Source: Ancylobacter rudongensis
Lineage (GTDB): Bacteria > Pseudomonadota > Alphaproteobacteria > Rhizobiales > Xanthobacteraceae
Assembly: GCF_900100155.1 (NCBI RefSeq)
Contig: NZ_FMTP01000008.1
Span: 1 to 64,000 of the forward strand
Direction of reading: 5' to 3'
DNA length: 64,000 nt
Shown: positions 1-7,521 of the stretch, piece by piece
Layout of the letters: every line of letters starts with the position of its first letter
Position numbering within the stretch: position 1 is the stretch's first letter
The notes under the pieces: model-generated
Database searches by the model: none
The model's input: the letters and a program-made list of their open reading frames with translations, nothing else
What the model was told of the DNA's origin: nothing
Made by a program: the position numbers and the translations under genes

Positions 1-326
1 GCAGCGGACGTCACCACTTCTTTCCCAGCAGATCCTTCAGCGCGACGTTGTCCAACATGGCGTCGGCGAGCATGCGCTTCAGCTTGGCGTTCTCATCCTC
101 GAGCGCCCGCAGCCGTTTGGCCTCCGACACATCCATCCCGCCGAAACGGGCCTTCCACTTGTAGATGCTGGCGTCACTGACCCCGTGCTTCCGGCACAGG
201 TCCGAGACCGGCACCCCAGCCTCGTGCTCCTTCAGGATGCCGATGATCTGCTCTTCCGTGAAGCGGCTGCGCCTCATGTCCTGGTCCTCTAAATGGGCCA
301 GAACGAACTTCAATCTGGATTAGACA
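1..326 (-). mobile_element. End of an IS3-family insertion sequence (partial)
   Basis: The window begins inside an IS3-family element read on the minus strand. Its orfA is complete here and orfB would lie to the left, outside the window. On the minus strand the element appears to begin with TGTCTAATCCAG at about 326, the TG-initiated terminus usual in this family, 49 bases before the orfA start. The other terminus and any target-site duplication cannot be seen. Confidence 0.7.
11..277 (-). CDS. IS3-family transposase OrfA
   Basis: OrfA is the DNA-binding subunit of an IS3-type element, normally joined to the OrfB integrase by a programmed -1 frameshift. The 88-residue protein starts MRRSRFTEEQIIGIL. 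It has a helix-turn-helix (GVPVSDLCRKHGVSDASIYKW) followed by a leucine-zipper-like stretch (LRALEDENAKLKRMLAD). The ATG at 277 is preferred over an upstream start because it follows GAGGAC and matches the family N-terminus. The length is normal for OrfA, and the sequence ends as expected just before orfB, which is outside the window. It is related to the isolated OrfA-like gene at 38864-39229. Confidence 0.85.
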   Translation of the reverse strand: MRRSRFTEEQIIGILKEHEAGVPVSDLCRKHGVSDASIYKWKARFGGMDVSEAKRLRALEDENAKLKRMLADAMLDNVALKDLLGKKW

Positions 327-935
327 GGAGGGGCAACGTCACGTGCGCCGGCGCGAACAGCGCCGGGACGCAAGGCAACGGTAGGGCCGGTCAGCACCGT
401 CGACCGGCGCAGCAGGGAGGACGCCGAAACGGCGTGCGGAAGGACAGGATCGGGGCGACTTGGCGTACCATAGGTTTGCGGAACACGCCTCCGTCCGGCG
501 CGCCATACGGCGCACCCCTGAGTGGTCCAGGTTTGTCAGACGAGGGCGCTGCGCGAGGCGGCACCGTTGTCAGACGAGAGAAAACACCAGCGGCGGTTCG
601 CACGGATGATGCGCGTCGCGGGACGGCCAGACCGGTCGGCGGCAAGGGGCAGCCACAGCCAAGTAGACGGGAGCATACAACGCCGGGCAATCAGCTCGGC
701 GACCAGGACCGGCGGCAGGGCGAGATCGACGCGCAAGGTGAAGAGCGGGCAATGGGGAACGGCGCGCACTCCCAGCCAATTGCTTCCCCAATGCCCAGCC
801 ATTCCCAGAACCCCGCAGGGATCATGGCATCGGCAGCAGCGCTTGCACAGGGTTAAAAGACCCTTGAGCGGCCCCTTGGACATTACGTCCAAGTCCGCGT
901 AGCAGCGTTATGCAGGCGGTGATCAGCAGGGAAAC
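327..935. other. Gap with no recognised gene
   Basis: About 600 bases lie between the IS end and the terminator of the CbiM gene. Several overlapping open frames exist on both strands, but none has a recognisable domain, a good ribosome binding site or plausible composition. They are rich in Arg, Gly and Pro in a way typical of chance frames in GC-rich DNA. This could be decayed sequence flanking the IS insertion. I see no RNA gene. Confidence 0.4.
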
Positions 936-956
936 GGGAGGCGCAAGGCGCCTCCC
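936..956 (-). terminator. Hairpin terminator downstream of cbiM
   Basis: A perfect 9-bp stem (GGGAGGCGC / GCGCCTCCC) with a 3-nt loop lies 11 bases past the cbiM stop. On the minus strand it is followed by CGTTTCCC, so the U-tract is weak. Confidence 0.6.
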
Positions 957-967
957 TGCCGTAGCTG

Positions 968-1645
968 TCACGCCGCGTCGTAAAGCCGACGCTCGAACAG
1001 CGGGGTGCCGCGCAGGCCATGCAGCGCCTTGGCGGCGGCCAGCACGGCGAGGTCGACCAGCGGCTCGACGATGATCACCAGCATGTAGGCGGCGCCGAAC
1101 GTGCCGATCGACGCCGCGTTCTCGACCGTAAGCCCGTGGCCGTAGAGGGCCCAGAACGCCACCCAGACAACGATTCCGGCCTGGTAGGTGGTCGAAAGTG
1201 CCAGCGCCTGCCTGTACGTGATCTCCACATAGGGCGTGTTCGGCTGGACCAGTCGGGAGGACAGTGAGGCCAGTGCGAACAACGGCACCAGCAGGGTGGT
1301 GACGTTCATGCCGTATTGCGGCAGGTCGAACGGCGCGAAGAACACGCCCTGGATCGCGAGGCCGGCGGCAAGGCCGATGGCGGCGGGCGCCACGCCGAAG
1401 ATGAGGAACAGCGTCGAGCCGAGGATGAGATGCACCTCCGACACGCCGACCGGATGGTGCGGCAGAACCTCGAAGAAGCCGAAGACGAGTGCCGTGGTGG
1501 CGAGGCTGCGGGCGATGAGCGAGACGACGCCGCGCTCGGCCACGGCGTCGGCCGCCAGCTTGAGCGTGTAGGCGCCGGCACCGGCCGCCGTCACGTAGCT
1601 GAGCCAGATCTTTCCTTCGGCCACAAGGCCGGGTTCGATATGCAT
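968..1645 (-). CDS. cbiM: CbiM/NikM-type cobalt or nickel transport membrane protein
   Basis: Substrate-capturing membrane subunit of an energy-coupling-factor type Co/Ni transporter; 225 residues with about six to seven hydrophobic segments. I chose the ATG at 1645 because it gives the family N-terminus MHIEPG, where Met1 and His2 bind the metal in NikM/CbiM, and because CAGGAG precedes it. A further conserved His lies in VSEVHLILGSTLF (about residue 72). A cobalamin riboswitch lies directly upstream, which favours cobalt as substrate. No CbiN, CbiQ or CbiO gene is present next to it, so its partners must be elsewhere or it works alone. A hairpin terminator follows the gene. Confidence 0.85.
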   Translation of the reverse strand: MHIEPGLVAEGKIWLSYVTAAGAGAYTLKLAADAVAERGVVSLIARSLATTALVFGFFEVLPHHPVGVSEVHLILGSTLFLIFGVAPAAIGLAAGLAIQGVFFAPFDLPQYGMNVTTLLVPLFALASLSSRLVQPNTPYVEITYRQALALSTTYQAGIVVWVAFWALYGHGLTVENAASIGTFGAAYMLVIIVEPLVDLAVLAAAKALHGLRGTPLFERRLYDAA

Positions 1646-1696
1646 GATGTTCTCCTGCGCCGTCTCACCCGACGGCACGTGTTGGATTTGTCATCC

Positions 1697-1890
1697 ATGG
1701 CCGGTCTCCTGACTTGCGGGTCACAGCATGCCTTCCGCCTTCCCGGTCCGCGCCCGAGGGCGTGGTCCAGTGGCACAGTGGAAGGCCGCTCACCGCTTAC
1801 AGTCGCGGGGGCGGTCGGGGCTTCGGGCGAGGGACCTCGCGGTCCTCGTGCCCTACCCCGTTCCCGTTTCATCCGGAAAGGTTTCCCCTC
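1697..1890 (-). promoter_or_regulatory. Cobalamin (AdoCbl) riboswitch
   Basis: On the minus strand, in order, are CCCCGCGACTGTAAGCGG (about 1795-1812), GCCACTG (1768-1774), GGGAAGG and the B12 box AAGTCAGGAGACCGGCC (1699-1715). These are the diagnostic conserved elements of cobalamin riboswitches. The B12 box ends about 54 bases before the cbiM start, so it should repress cbiM when cobalamin is plentiful. The outer boundary near 1890 is approximate. Confidence 0.93.
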
Positions 1891-2106
1891 CGGACACCAT
1901 GGAGAATCGATGGGTGCATCGACACCATGCATAAAACAGCGGGCTGTCACCTTACGCAAGCGGCGCTGATGTCGGCGGCGACGGGAGACACGGGCTCCGC
2001 CATTTTCACCGCGCGGCTCGCGGTCTATGCTGGCGCCATGTGCGCGGCCGAGGCCATCCTGCCGATGCGCCGGCCGCCGGCCCGCTCCTGAAAGGGGAAA
2101 GCCGCC

Positions 2107-2454
2107 ATGCCCCACCTCGTTCGCTTCCTGATCCGTCACGCGCTGATCGGCGTCGGCCTCGGCGCCCTCTTCGTCGGCACGCTGGTGCTGCTGGACGTGG
2201 CGCGGCTCGGCACGCTGATGACGCAGTCCTCGTCCGGCCTCATCGCGCTGATCGTGCTGATTTGCGCGGTAGGCATCACCTTCGGCAGCGTGCAGATGGG
2301 GTTCGCCATCATGCTGATGGGCGATGACGAGGAGACCCCCGGCAAGGGCCGCCGGGCGCGGGCGCACGCCGCCCTGATGAAGCCGGTACTGGCGCGCATC
2401 CGATCCCGCAGCGGAGCCACCGGGCATGAGTTCCATCGCTCCCGACACCTGTAG
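2107..2454 (+). CDS. Small membrane protein of unknown function
   Basis: A 115-residue protein with two hydrophobic segments (about residues 10-30 and 40-70) and a basic cytoplasmic tail (GKGRRARAHAALMKP). The start ATG follows AAAGGGGAAAG. I do not recognise a named family beyond a general resemblance to small hypothetical membrane proteins of Rhizobiales. It is divergent from the riboswitch-controlled cbiM, with about 220 bases between the riboswitch and this start. The last 20 or so residues are less typical and may reflect a decayed stop region. Confidence 0.6.
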   Translation: MPHLVRFLIRHALIGVGLGALFVGTLVLLDVARLGTLMTQSSSGLIALIVLICAVGITFGSVQMGFAIMLMGDDEETPGKGRRARAHAALMKPVLARIRSRSGATGHEFHRSRHL

Positions 2455-2501
2455 CGGCGGGCGAGGGCGCCCGTTATCTGCGGGGACGCCCTGGGCACCG
2501 G

Positions 2502-2655
2502 CTGGACGGGCGCCCCACCTCGCTGAAGAACCTCGAAGCGGAGCGGATCCACGAGACGCTGGTGGAGGCCGACTTCAACATCTCCGAGACCGCGCGGCGG
2601 CTCGGCGCACCGGCGCACGCTGGCGCGCTGGCTGGAGAAGCGGCAGGTGAAGTGA
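2502..2655 (+). pseudogene. Remnant of a RegA/ActR-type response regulator (C-terminal HTH, frameshifted)
   Basis: One frame from 2502 reads SLKNLEAERIHETLVEAD then FNISETARRLG. After 2606 the reading continues only in another frame, as HRRTLARWLEKRQVK and a stop at 2653-2655. Adding two bases (AT) at 2606/2607 would restore the contiguous LGMHRRTL typical of the Fis-type helix-turn-helix of PrrA/RegA/ActR regulators. There is no receiver domain or start codon upstream. This is therefore a short fragment carrying an apparent 2-bp deletion, not a working gene. Confidence 0.7.
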
Positions 2656-2669
2656 AGGGCGCCGCGCGT

Positions 2670-3935
2670 TCAGCCCTTCAGCCGGTACAGCCCGACATCG
2701 ATGGCGCCGGCGCGGAAGCCGCCTTCGCAATAGGAGAGGTAATATTCCCACAACCGCCGGAAATCGGTGTCGAATCCAAGCGGCTCGATCTGGGGCCAGG
2801 CGCTGAGGAAGCGGGCACGCCAGGCGCTGAGCGTCTGCGCATAGCCCTCGCCGAAGCACTGGGTTTCCACCAGTTCGAGCCCGGCCTGCCGGGCGTGCTC
2901 GGCGATATGCGCCTTGGTCGGCAGCATGCCGCCTGGGAAGATGTGGCGCTGGATGAAATCGGTGTTGCGGCGATAGGCTTGGAAGCGGTCCTCGGCGATG
3001 GTGATGACCTGCAGCACCGCCGTGCCGCCCTCATTCAGGCAGGCACGCAGCTTGGCGAAATAGGTCGGCCAATAGGCTTCGCCCACTGCCTCCAGCATTT
3101 CGATCGAGACGACGCGGTCGTAGCGCTCGGCGACGTCGCGATAATCCTGCAGCCGCAGATCGGTGCGCCCCTCAAGGGCGGGATCGGCGGCGAGCATTTC
3201 CTGCGCATAGGCAAGCTGCTCGCGCGAGAGGGTGATGCCGGTGACCTGCGTGCCCGCCCGCGCCAGCGCGGCGGCGAGCGCGCCCCAGCCGCAGCCGATC
3301 TCCAGCACGCTCTGGCCGGGCTGAACCTCCAGCATGTCGACGATATGGGCGAGGCGGGCCTGCTGCGCGGCCTCCAGCGTCTGGCCGGGCGCGACGCGGA
3401 TGGCGGAGGAATAGCTCATGCCCGCATCCAGCCACGCTTGGTAGAACGCGTTGCCGAGGTCGTAGTGGAACGAGATGTTGCGGCGGCTGCCGGTACGGGA
3501 GTTGCGGCGCAGCCCATGCCGCAGACGGTTCCACAGCCGCACCGGCGGCAATGCGTCGATGCGGCCGGCGAGAACGGGCAGGTTGTGGGCGGCCAGCTCG
3601 ATGAGGGCCGGCAGGTCCGGGCTCGACCAGTCGCCGGCGATGAAGGCATCGGAAAAGGCGATGTCGCCCCCCGTGACCAGCCGGCGCAGCGCGCGCCAGC
3701 GGTGCAGCACCAGCGTTGCCTCCGGCCCGGAACGGCCCCCGCGCCCGATGAGCCGGCGGCCCTCCGGCGTCACCACGATGAGGCTGCCCACCGCAAGCTG
3801 GCGCAGCAGCCGCGCCAGCACGGCCTCGCGCCAGCCATGGCGCACGCTCCTGGCACCGGCGCGCGCCGCCGGCGATTCGAGGGTGTCGGGCACGTCGGTC
3901 GGGAGATGGGCGAGAGTATCGGCGTCACGCGGCAT
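2670..3935 (-). CDS. Cyclopropane-fatty-acyl-phospholipid synthase family methyltransferase
   Basis: SAM-dependent methyltransferase acting on unsaturated acyl chains of membrane phospholipids; 421 residues, normal for the family. The SAM motif is VLEIGCGWGALA and is followed by VTGITLSREQLAYA and VSIEMLEAVGEAYWPTYF, all typical of Cfa enzymes. FPGGMLPT and the C-terminal YYLSYCEGGF region are also conserved. It is the third gene of an operon (FAD oxidoreductase, DUF1365, this gene) that starts at a predicted ECF promoter. Homologues in Rhodobacter sphaeroides belong to the RpoE singlet-oxygen regulon and some take part in furan fatty acid synthesis. Whether this one makes cyclopropane or methylated/furan lipids cannot be told from sequence. 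Confidence 0.9.
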   Translation of the reverse strand: MPRDADTLAHLPTDVPDTLESPAARAGARSVRHGWREAVLARLLRQLAVGSLIVVTPEGRRLIGRGGRSGPEATLVLHRWRALRRLVTGGDIAFSDAFIAGDWSSPDLPALIELAAHNLPVLAGRIDALPPVRLWNRLRHGLRRNSRTGSRRNISFHYDLGNAFYQAWLDAGMSYSSAIRVAPGQTLEAAQQARLAHIVDMLEVQPGQSVLEIGCGWGALAAALARAGTQVTGITLSREQLAYAQEMLAADPALEGRTDLRLQDYRDVAERYDRVVSIEMLEAVGEAYWPTYFAKLRACLNEGGTAVLQVITIAEDRFQAYRRNTDFIQRHIFPGGMLPTKAHIAEHARQAGLELVETQCFGEGYAQTLSAWRARFLSAWPQIEPLGFDTDFRRLWEYYLSYCEGGFRAGAIDVGLYRLKG

Positions 3936-3947
3936 ACGGCTCTTTCC

Positions 3948-4730
3948 TCAGGGTCGGTGCGCGGGCGAAATGCTGACGGGCGAATCGGGTGCTTTCGGGC
4001 GCGGGCGCAGGCCGATGCCCTTGGCCCATATCCTCAACGCCTCCCAATGGATTCCGGCGATCACTTTAAGCGTCAACAGCGGATAACTTAGCATGACCCG
4101 CAAAAGCTGGCGGTCGTTCAAGGGGCGGCGCGTGGCGGTCTGCACCGCGCTCAGCACCGGCCCCTGCGCATCGCTGGCCAGGATGGCGATGCGCAGGCCC
4201 TGGCCGGGCGGGGTGATGCGGAAGGAATAGGTCAGGCCCATATCCATGAAGGGCGAGACATAGAACCGCTTCTCCGCCTTCTGGCGCAGGGGTGCCGTCT
4301 CGTTCGCGCCGACCGGGATCAGGTAGGAATGGCGCTGGCCGAAGGTGTTGTTGACCTCGTAGAGCAGCGCGATCAGCGAACCGTCGCGGCGGTAGCAGAA
4401 ATACACGCTCAGCGGGTTGAAGGCGTAGCCGAACAGGCGCGGCAGGGTGAGCAGCCGGATCGCCCCGCCATCGGGCTCCAGCCCGGCATCGGCGAGCAGG
4501 TGCTCGACCTGCGCCTTCAGCGGCCCGGCCTCGGGATCGGCGTAGTCGCGGTCGTGGAAGCTGAACACGTTGAAGCGGTTGCGGGAGAACAGGCGCAGCC
4601 TGGCGTCCAGCCCGGCGATCTCGTCGAGATCGAGCAGCAGCGAGAACAGGCGATAGGCCAGCCGGTGACGGCGCGGCTTCAGCCGCACATGCATCACCTC
4701 GCCGGCATAGAGCGCCGAGGCCTCGCTCAT
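3948..4730 (-). CDS. DUF1365 family protein
   Basis: A 260-residue protein of the DUF1365 family, which is nearly always found between an FAD-dependent oxidoreductase and a Cfa-type methyltransferase, as here. The N-terminus MSEASALYAGEVMHVRLKP, then RYRLFSLLLDLDE-like and RFNVFSFHDRDY segments, and the central FNPLSVYFCYRRDG and SPFMDMGLTYSFR segments are recognisable family features. The start at 4730 overlaps the preceding stop (ATGA), showing translational coupling. No biochemical activity is firmly established for the family; a role in modifying membrane fatty acids is inferred from context. The spacing to the Cfa-type gene is only 12 bases. Confidence 0.88.
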   Translation of the reverse strand: MSEASALYAGEVMHVRLKPRRHRLAYRLFSLLLDLDEIAGLDARLRLFSRNRFNVFSFHDRDYADPEAGPLKAQVEHLLADAGLEPDGGAIRLLTLPRLFGYAFNPLSVYFCYRRDGSLIALLYEVNNTFGQRHSYLIPVGANETAPLRQKAEKRFYVSPFMDMGLTYSFRITPPGQGLRIAILASDAQGPVLSAVQTATRRPLNDRQLLRVMLSYPLLTLKVIAGIHWEALRIWAKGIGLRPRPKAPDSPVSISPAHRP

Positions 4731-6076
4731 GCGACAAGCTCCGCCAGGGGCTGCACCGCCGCGTCGCGCGGCAATGCGATGCGGCCGGATTCGTCTGCCA
4801 CCGTCCATGGACGCCGTACTCCACCCAGCGCCTCGGCCACCGCGAGCCCGGCCTGCAGCCCATCCTCGTGGAAGCCGGCGCCGAAATAGGCCCCACAGTA
4901 CCACATCCCGCCTTCGCCCTGCAGCGACCAGAGCCGCTGCTGCGCCGCCATCGCGCCGCTGTCGAACAGCGGGTGCTCATAGCTCGCGCGGTAGAACACC
5001 TTGTCGTCGGCGGGCGGCTCCACCGGGTTGAGCGTGACGAAGAGCGGGTTGCTGTCGGGGATATCCTGCAGACGGTTCATCCAATAGGTGACGCACAGCT
5101 TTTCCCCGGCACGCCGGTCGGCGAGGTAGTTCCACGCCGCCCAGGCCGCCCGGCGCCGCGGCATCAGTTGGGGATCGGCATGCAACACCGCCTCGTTGCG
5201 GCTGTAGCGGAAGGCACCGAGCAGGTCGTGCTCGCGCGCGGTCGGCGCCTCCAGAAGCGCGAGGGCCTGGTCGGCATGGGTGGCGATGACGACATGGTCG
5301 AAAGGCCGTTCATGGCCGGACGCGTCGGTCACGCTGACCCCGCCGGCGCTGCGGCGCACCGCGCGCACAGGGCCGCCAGCGACGACGCGGCCGCCAAAAG
5401 CCTCGCGCAGGCGGGCGACATAGCAGCGACTGCCGCCGGTCACGGTTCGCCACACCGGGCGATCGGTCAGCTGGAGCAGGCCGTGATTATCGCAGAAGCG
5501 GACAAAGGCCGCGACCGGGTAGCGCCCGACGTCGGCGGCCGGGGTCGACCAGATCGCCGCCGCCATCGGGTACAGGTGATCGTGACGGAACGCCGCGCCA
5601 TAGCGATGGGCGTCGAGATAGGCCTCGAGGCTCTGGTCGCCCATGGTGGCGAGATGGCGCGGCGCGTTGCGGTAGAAGCGCAGCAGGTCGGCCAGCATCG
5701 AGCCGAAGCGGGGCGAGGCCAGGTTGCGGGGCTGGGCGAACAGGCCGCGCAGCCCCGAGCCGGAATATTCCAGCCGGCCGCCATCCAGCGACACCGCGAA
5801 GGACATGTCCGAGGCGTTCGTCATCACGCCGAGATGAGCGAACAGCGCGGTGAGATTGGGATAGGTCTTTTCATTATAGACGATGAAGCCGGTATCGACC
5901 GCAACGCCCTGCGCCTCCACCGTGTTGGAATGGCCGCCGAGCCGGTCCTCGGCCTCGAACAGCGTCACGTCGTGGGCCTTGGACAGCAGCCAGGCCGCGG
6001 ACAGCCCGGAGATGCCGGCGCCGATCACGGCGATGGTTTGCGCCGCGCCGGGCACGAAGTCCTGACGAATGTTCAT
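4727..6076 (-). CDS. FAD-dependent oxidoreductase (amine-oxidase/desaturase-like)
   Basis: A 449-residue flavoprotein with an N-terminal dinucleotide-binding motif (IAVIGAGISGLSAAWLL, residues 15-31), FEAEDRLGGHSNTV, and the C-terminal FAD contact region WYCGAYFGAGFHEDGLQAG. It belongs to the NAD(P)-binding Rossmann/amine oxidase group related to phytoene desaturases. It is the first gene of the lipid operon with DUF1365 and the Cfa-type enzyme. A predicted ECF promoter lies 50 bases upstream (6125-6152). In related stress operons this protein is thought to oxidise or desaturate acyl chains, but the exact substrate is inference. Confidence 0.87.
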   Translation of the reverse strand: MNIRQDFVPGAAQTIAVIGAGISGLSAAWLLSKAHDVTLFEAEDRLGGHSNTVEAQGVAVDTGFIVYNEKTYPNLTALFAHLGVMTNASDMSFAVSLDGGRLEYSGSGLRGLFAQPRNLASPRFGSMLADLLRFYRNAPRHLATMGDQSLEAYLDAHRYGAAFRHDHLYPMAAAIWSTPAADVGRYPVAAFVRFCDNHGLLQLTDRPVWRTVTGGSRCYVARLREAFGGRVVAGGPVRAVRRSAGGVSVTDASGHERPFDHVVIATHADQALALLEAPTAREHDLLGAFRYSRNEAVLHADPQLMPRRRAAWAAWNYLADRRAGEKLCVTYWMNRLQDIPDSNPLFVTLNPVEPPADDKVFYRASYEHPLFDSGAMAAQQRLWSLQGEGGMWYCGAYFGAGFHEDGLQAGLAVAEALGGVRRPWTVADESGRIALPRDAAVQPLAELVA

Positions 6077-6124
6077 GGAGCGAAAAATCCAGACGGTGGA
6101 GCCGGAAGCGAAGGTTGTCTAATG

Positions 6125-6152
6125 TGTACGCCACCGGCACGGCGCTGGATCA
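6125..6152 (-). promoter_or_regulatory. ECF (RpoE/ChrR-type) promoter of the lipid-modification operon
   Basis: On the minus strand a -35 TGATCC (6147-6152) and a -10-like CGTACA (6125-6130) are separated by 16 bases. The -35 is identical to the RpoE consensus of Rhodobacter. The expected transcript starts near 6118, about 42 bases before the ATG at 6076. It mirrors the promoter at 6166-6193. Confidence 0.75.
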
Positions 6153-6165
6153 CTCGCGAGCGGAA

Positions 6166-6193
6166 TGATCCAGCGGCAGAGCCGGTGCGTAGA
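6166..6193 (+). promoter_or_regulatory. ECF (RpoE/ChrR-type) autoregulatory promoter of rpoE-chrR
   Basis: TGATCC (6166-6171) and CGTAGA (6188-6193) are separated by 16 bases, followed by the rpoE gene. The layout is the same as the divergent promoter at 6125-6152, down to TGATCCAGCG and the CGTA core. It implies a transcript start near 6200 and therefore a translation start at or after that point. Confidence 0.78.
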
Positions 6194-6284
6194 AGGGTGC
6201 ATGAATGCCTCGCTCGAACATGTCCGGCCCACGGAGCCACGCGCAACTTCGCCCCAGCGGCGGAGGCCGGAGGTGACGCGTCTC

Positions 6285-6848
6285 ATGAAAGATGATGGCG
6301 TGCCGGATGGCGCGGAGCTGGCGCGGCTGATCGACAAGGTCGCCACGGAACGCGACCGCCAAGCCTATGCCCGTCTCTACAGCTATTTCGCCCCGCGCCT
6401 GAATGCCTTTCTGCGGAAATCCGGCCTGCCGCCCAACACGTCAGAGGAGATCGCCCAGGAGGTGATGCTCTCGGTCTGGCGCAAAGCGTCCTATTTCGAC
6501 CCGACGCGGGCCGGGGCGGCGACGTGGATCTTCACCATCGCCCGCAATCTGCGGATCGACCATCTGCGGCGGATCAGGACCGCCGCCGCCGGCGAAGACG
6601 AGCAGGGTGAGGTCGAAACCGCCCCGTCGGGGGAAACGCTGCTGCTGACGGCCGAGCGCGAGGCGCGGGTGCGCGAGGCGCTGAAGACCCTTTCCGACGA
6701 ACAGGCTACCGTGCTGCGCCTCTCCTTCTTCAGCGAAAAAGCGCATTCGGAGATCGCCCGCGAGCTCGGCCTGCCGCTCGGCACCGTCAAATCCCGCGTG
6801 CGCCTTGCCCTTGGGCGGCTGCGCGTTCTGCTGGAAGGCCAATCATGA
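6285..6848 (+). CDS. rpoE: ECF sigma factor RpoE (ECF11, ChrR-controlled)
   Basis: RNA polymerase sigma factor of the ECF11 group, which answers singlet oxygen and organic peroxides in Rhodobacter and Caulobacter. Region 2 contains NTSEEIAQEVMLSVW and TWIFTIARNLRIDHLRR. Region 4 contains LSDEQATVLRLSFFSEKA and LGLPLGTVKSRVRLALGRLR. I chose the ATG at 6285 (187 residues) because it gives the family N-terminus and has GGAGGTG upstream. Open frames reach back to 6165, but the promoter at 6166-6193 rules out that start; an ATG at 6201 would be almost leaderless. The gene overlaps chrR by 4 bases. The start is somewhat uncertain, the identity is not. Confidence 0.93.
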   Translation: MKDDGVPDGAELARLIDKVATERDRQAYARLYSYFAPRLNAFLRKSGLPPNTSEEIAQEVMLSVWRKASYFDPTRAGAATWIFTIARNLRIDHLRRIRTAAAGEDEQGEVETAPSGETLLLTAEREARVREALKTLSDEQATVLRLSFFSEKAHSEIARELGLPLGTVKSRVRLALGRLRVLLEGQS

Positions 6849-7519
6849 CGATCCGTCATCACGCGACCGACGAAACACTGATGCGCTATGCCGCCGGGCA
6901 ACTGCCCGCCGGGCCGGCGCGGGTGCTCGCGGTCCATCTTGCCGGCTGCCCGTGCTGCCGTTCGCGCCTCGGCGAGTTCGAGGCGGTGGGCGGGGCGCTG
7001 CTGGAGGCGATGCCCCCCGCCCCCATGGCGCCGGACGCGTTTGCCGCCGCGCTGCGCGCGATCGACGCGCAACCGCAGCCGCTCGCCACTGCGCCGCTCG
7101 CGCGCGCCCGCACGAAGCCGGACGCCCCGGTGACACTGCCCGGTGGCGCGCCCCTGCCCGCCGCGCTGCGCGATTGCGAGATCGGTCCCTGGCGCTGGAT
7201 CGGCCTCGGCGTGCGCGCGAGCACGGTGAGGCTGCCGGAGGATCGGCAGGCGCGGCTGACGCTGCTGCGTGTCGGGCCGGGCCGCAAGCTGCCCGAGCAC
7301 GGCCATGTCGGCACCGAGTTTACCCAGGTGATTTCCGGCTCCTTCTCCGACGGCTATGGCCGCTACGGGCCCGGCGATCTGAGCGAGATGGACCAGGAGA
7401 TCGAGCACCAGCCGATCGTCGACCCCGAAGGCGAGTGCATCTGTCTCGCCGCGCTGGAGGGCAGCATGCGGCTGAACGGCTTCTTCGGCCGGCTCGTCCA
7501 GCCCTTCGTCCGGCTCTAG
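6845..7519 (+). CDS. chrR: ChrR anti-sigma factor (zinc ASD plus cupin domain)
   Basis: Holds RpoE inactive and releases it under singlet oxygen. The 224-residue protein has the two-domain layout of Rhodobacter ChrR. The N-terminal anti-sigma domain has the zinc ligands His6, His31, Cys35 and Cys38 at the same residue numbers. The C-terminal cupin-like domain has HGHVGTE (His151, His153, Glu157) and His187, the same spacing as the metal ligands of the known protein. All key residues are intact. The start overlaps rpoE (ATGA-type coupling), so the two are co-transcribed from the ECF promoter. Confidence 0.95.
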   Translation: MTIRHHATDETLMRYAAGQLPAGPARVLAVHLAGCPCCRSRLGEFEAVGGALLEAMPPAPMAPDAFAAALRAIDAQPQPLATAPLARARTKPDAPVTLPGGAPLPAALRDCEIGPWRWIGLGVRASTVRLPEDRQARLTLLRVGPGRKLPEHGHVGTEFTQVISGSFSDGYGRYGPGDLSEMDQEIEHQPIVDPEGECICLAALEGSMRLNGFFGRLVQPFVRL

Positions 7520-7521
7520 GC

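Noticed and set aside
2562-4091. 509-codon plus-strand frame
   Set aside because: Antisense to the Cfa-type methyltransferase gene, with no motif of its own.
6165-6284. N-terminal extension of RpoE from the first ATG of the frame
   Set aside because: The ATG at 6165 overlaps the -35 box of the ECF promoter, so it cannot be in the transcript; the extension also lacks family similarity.
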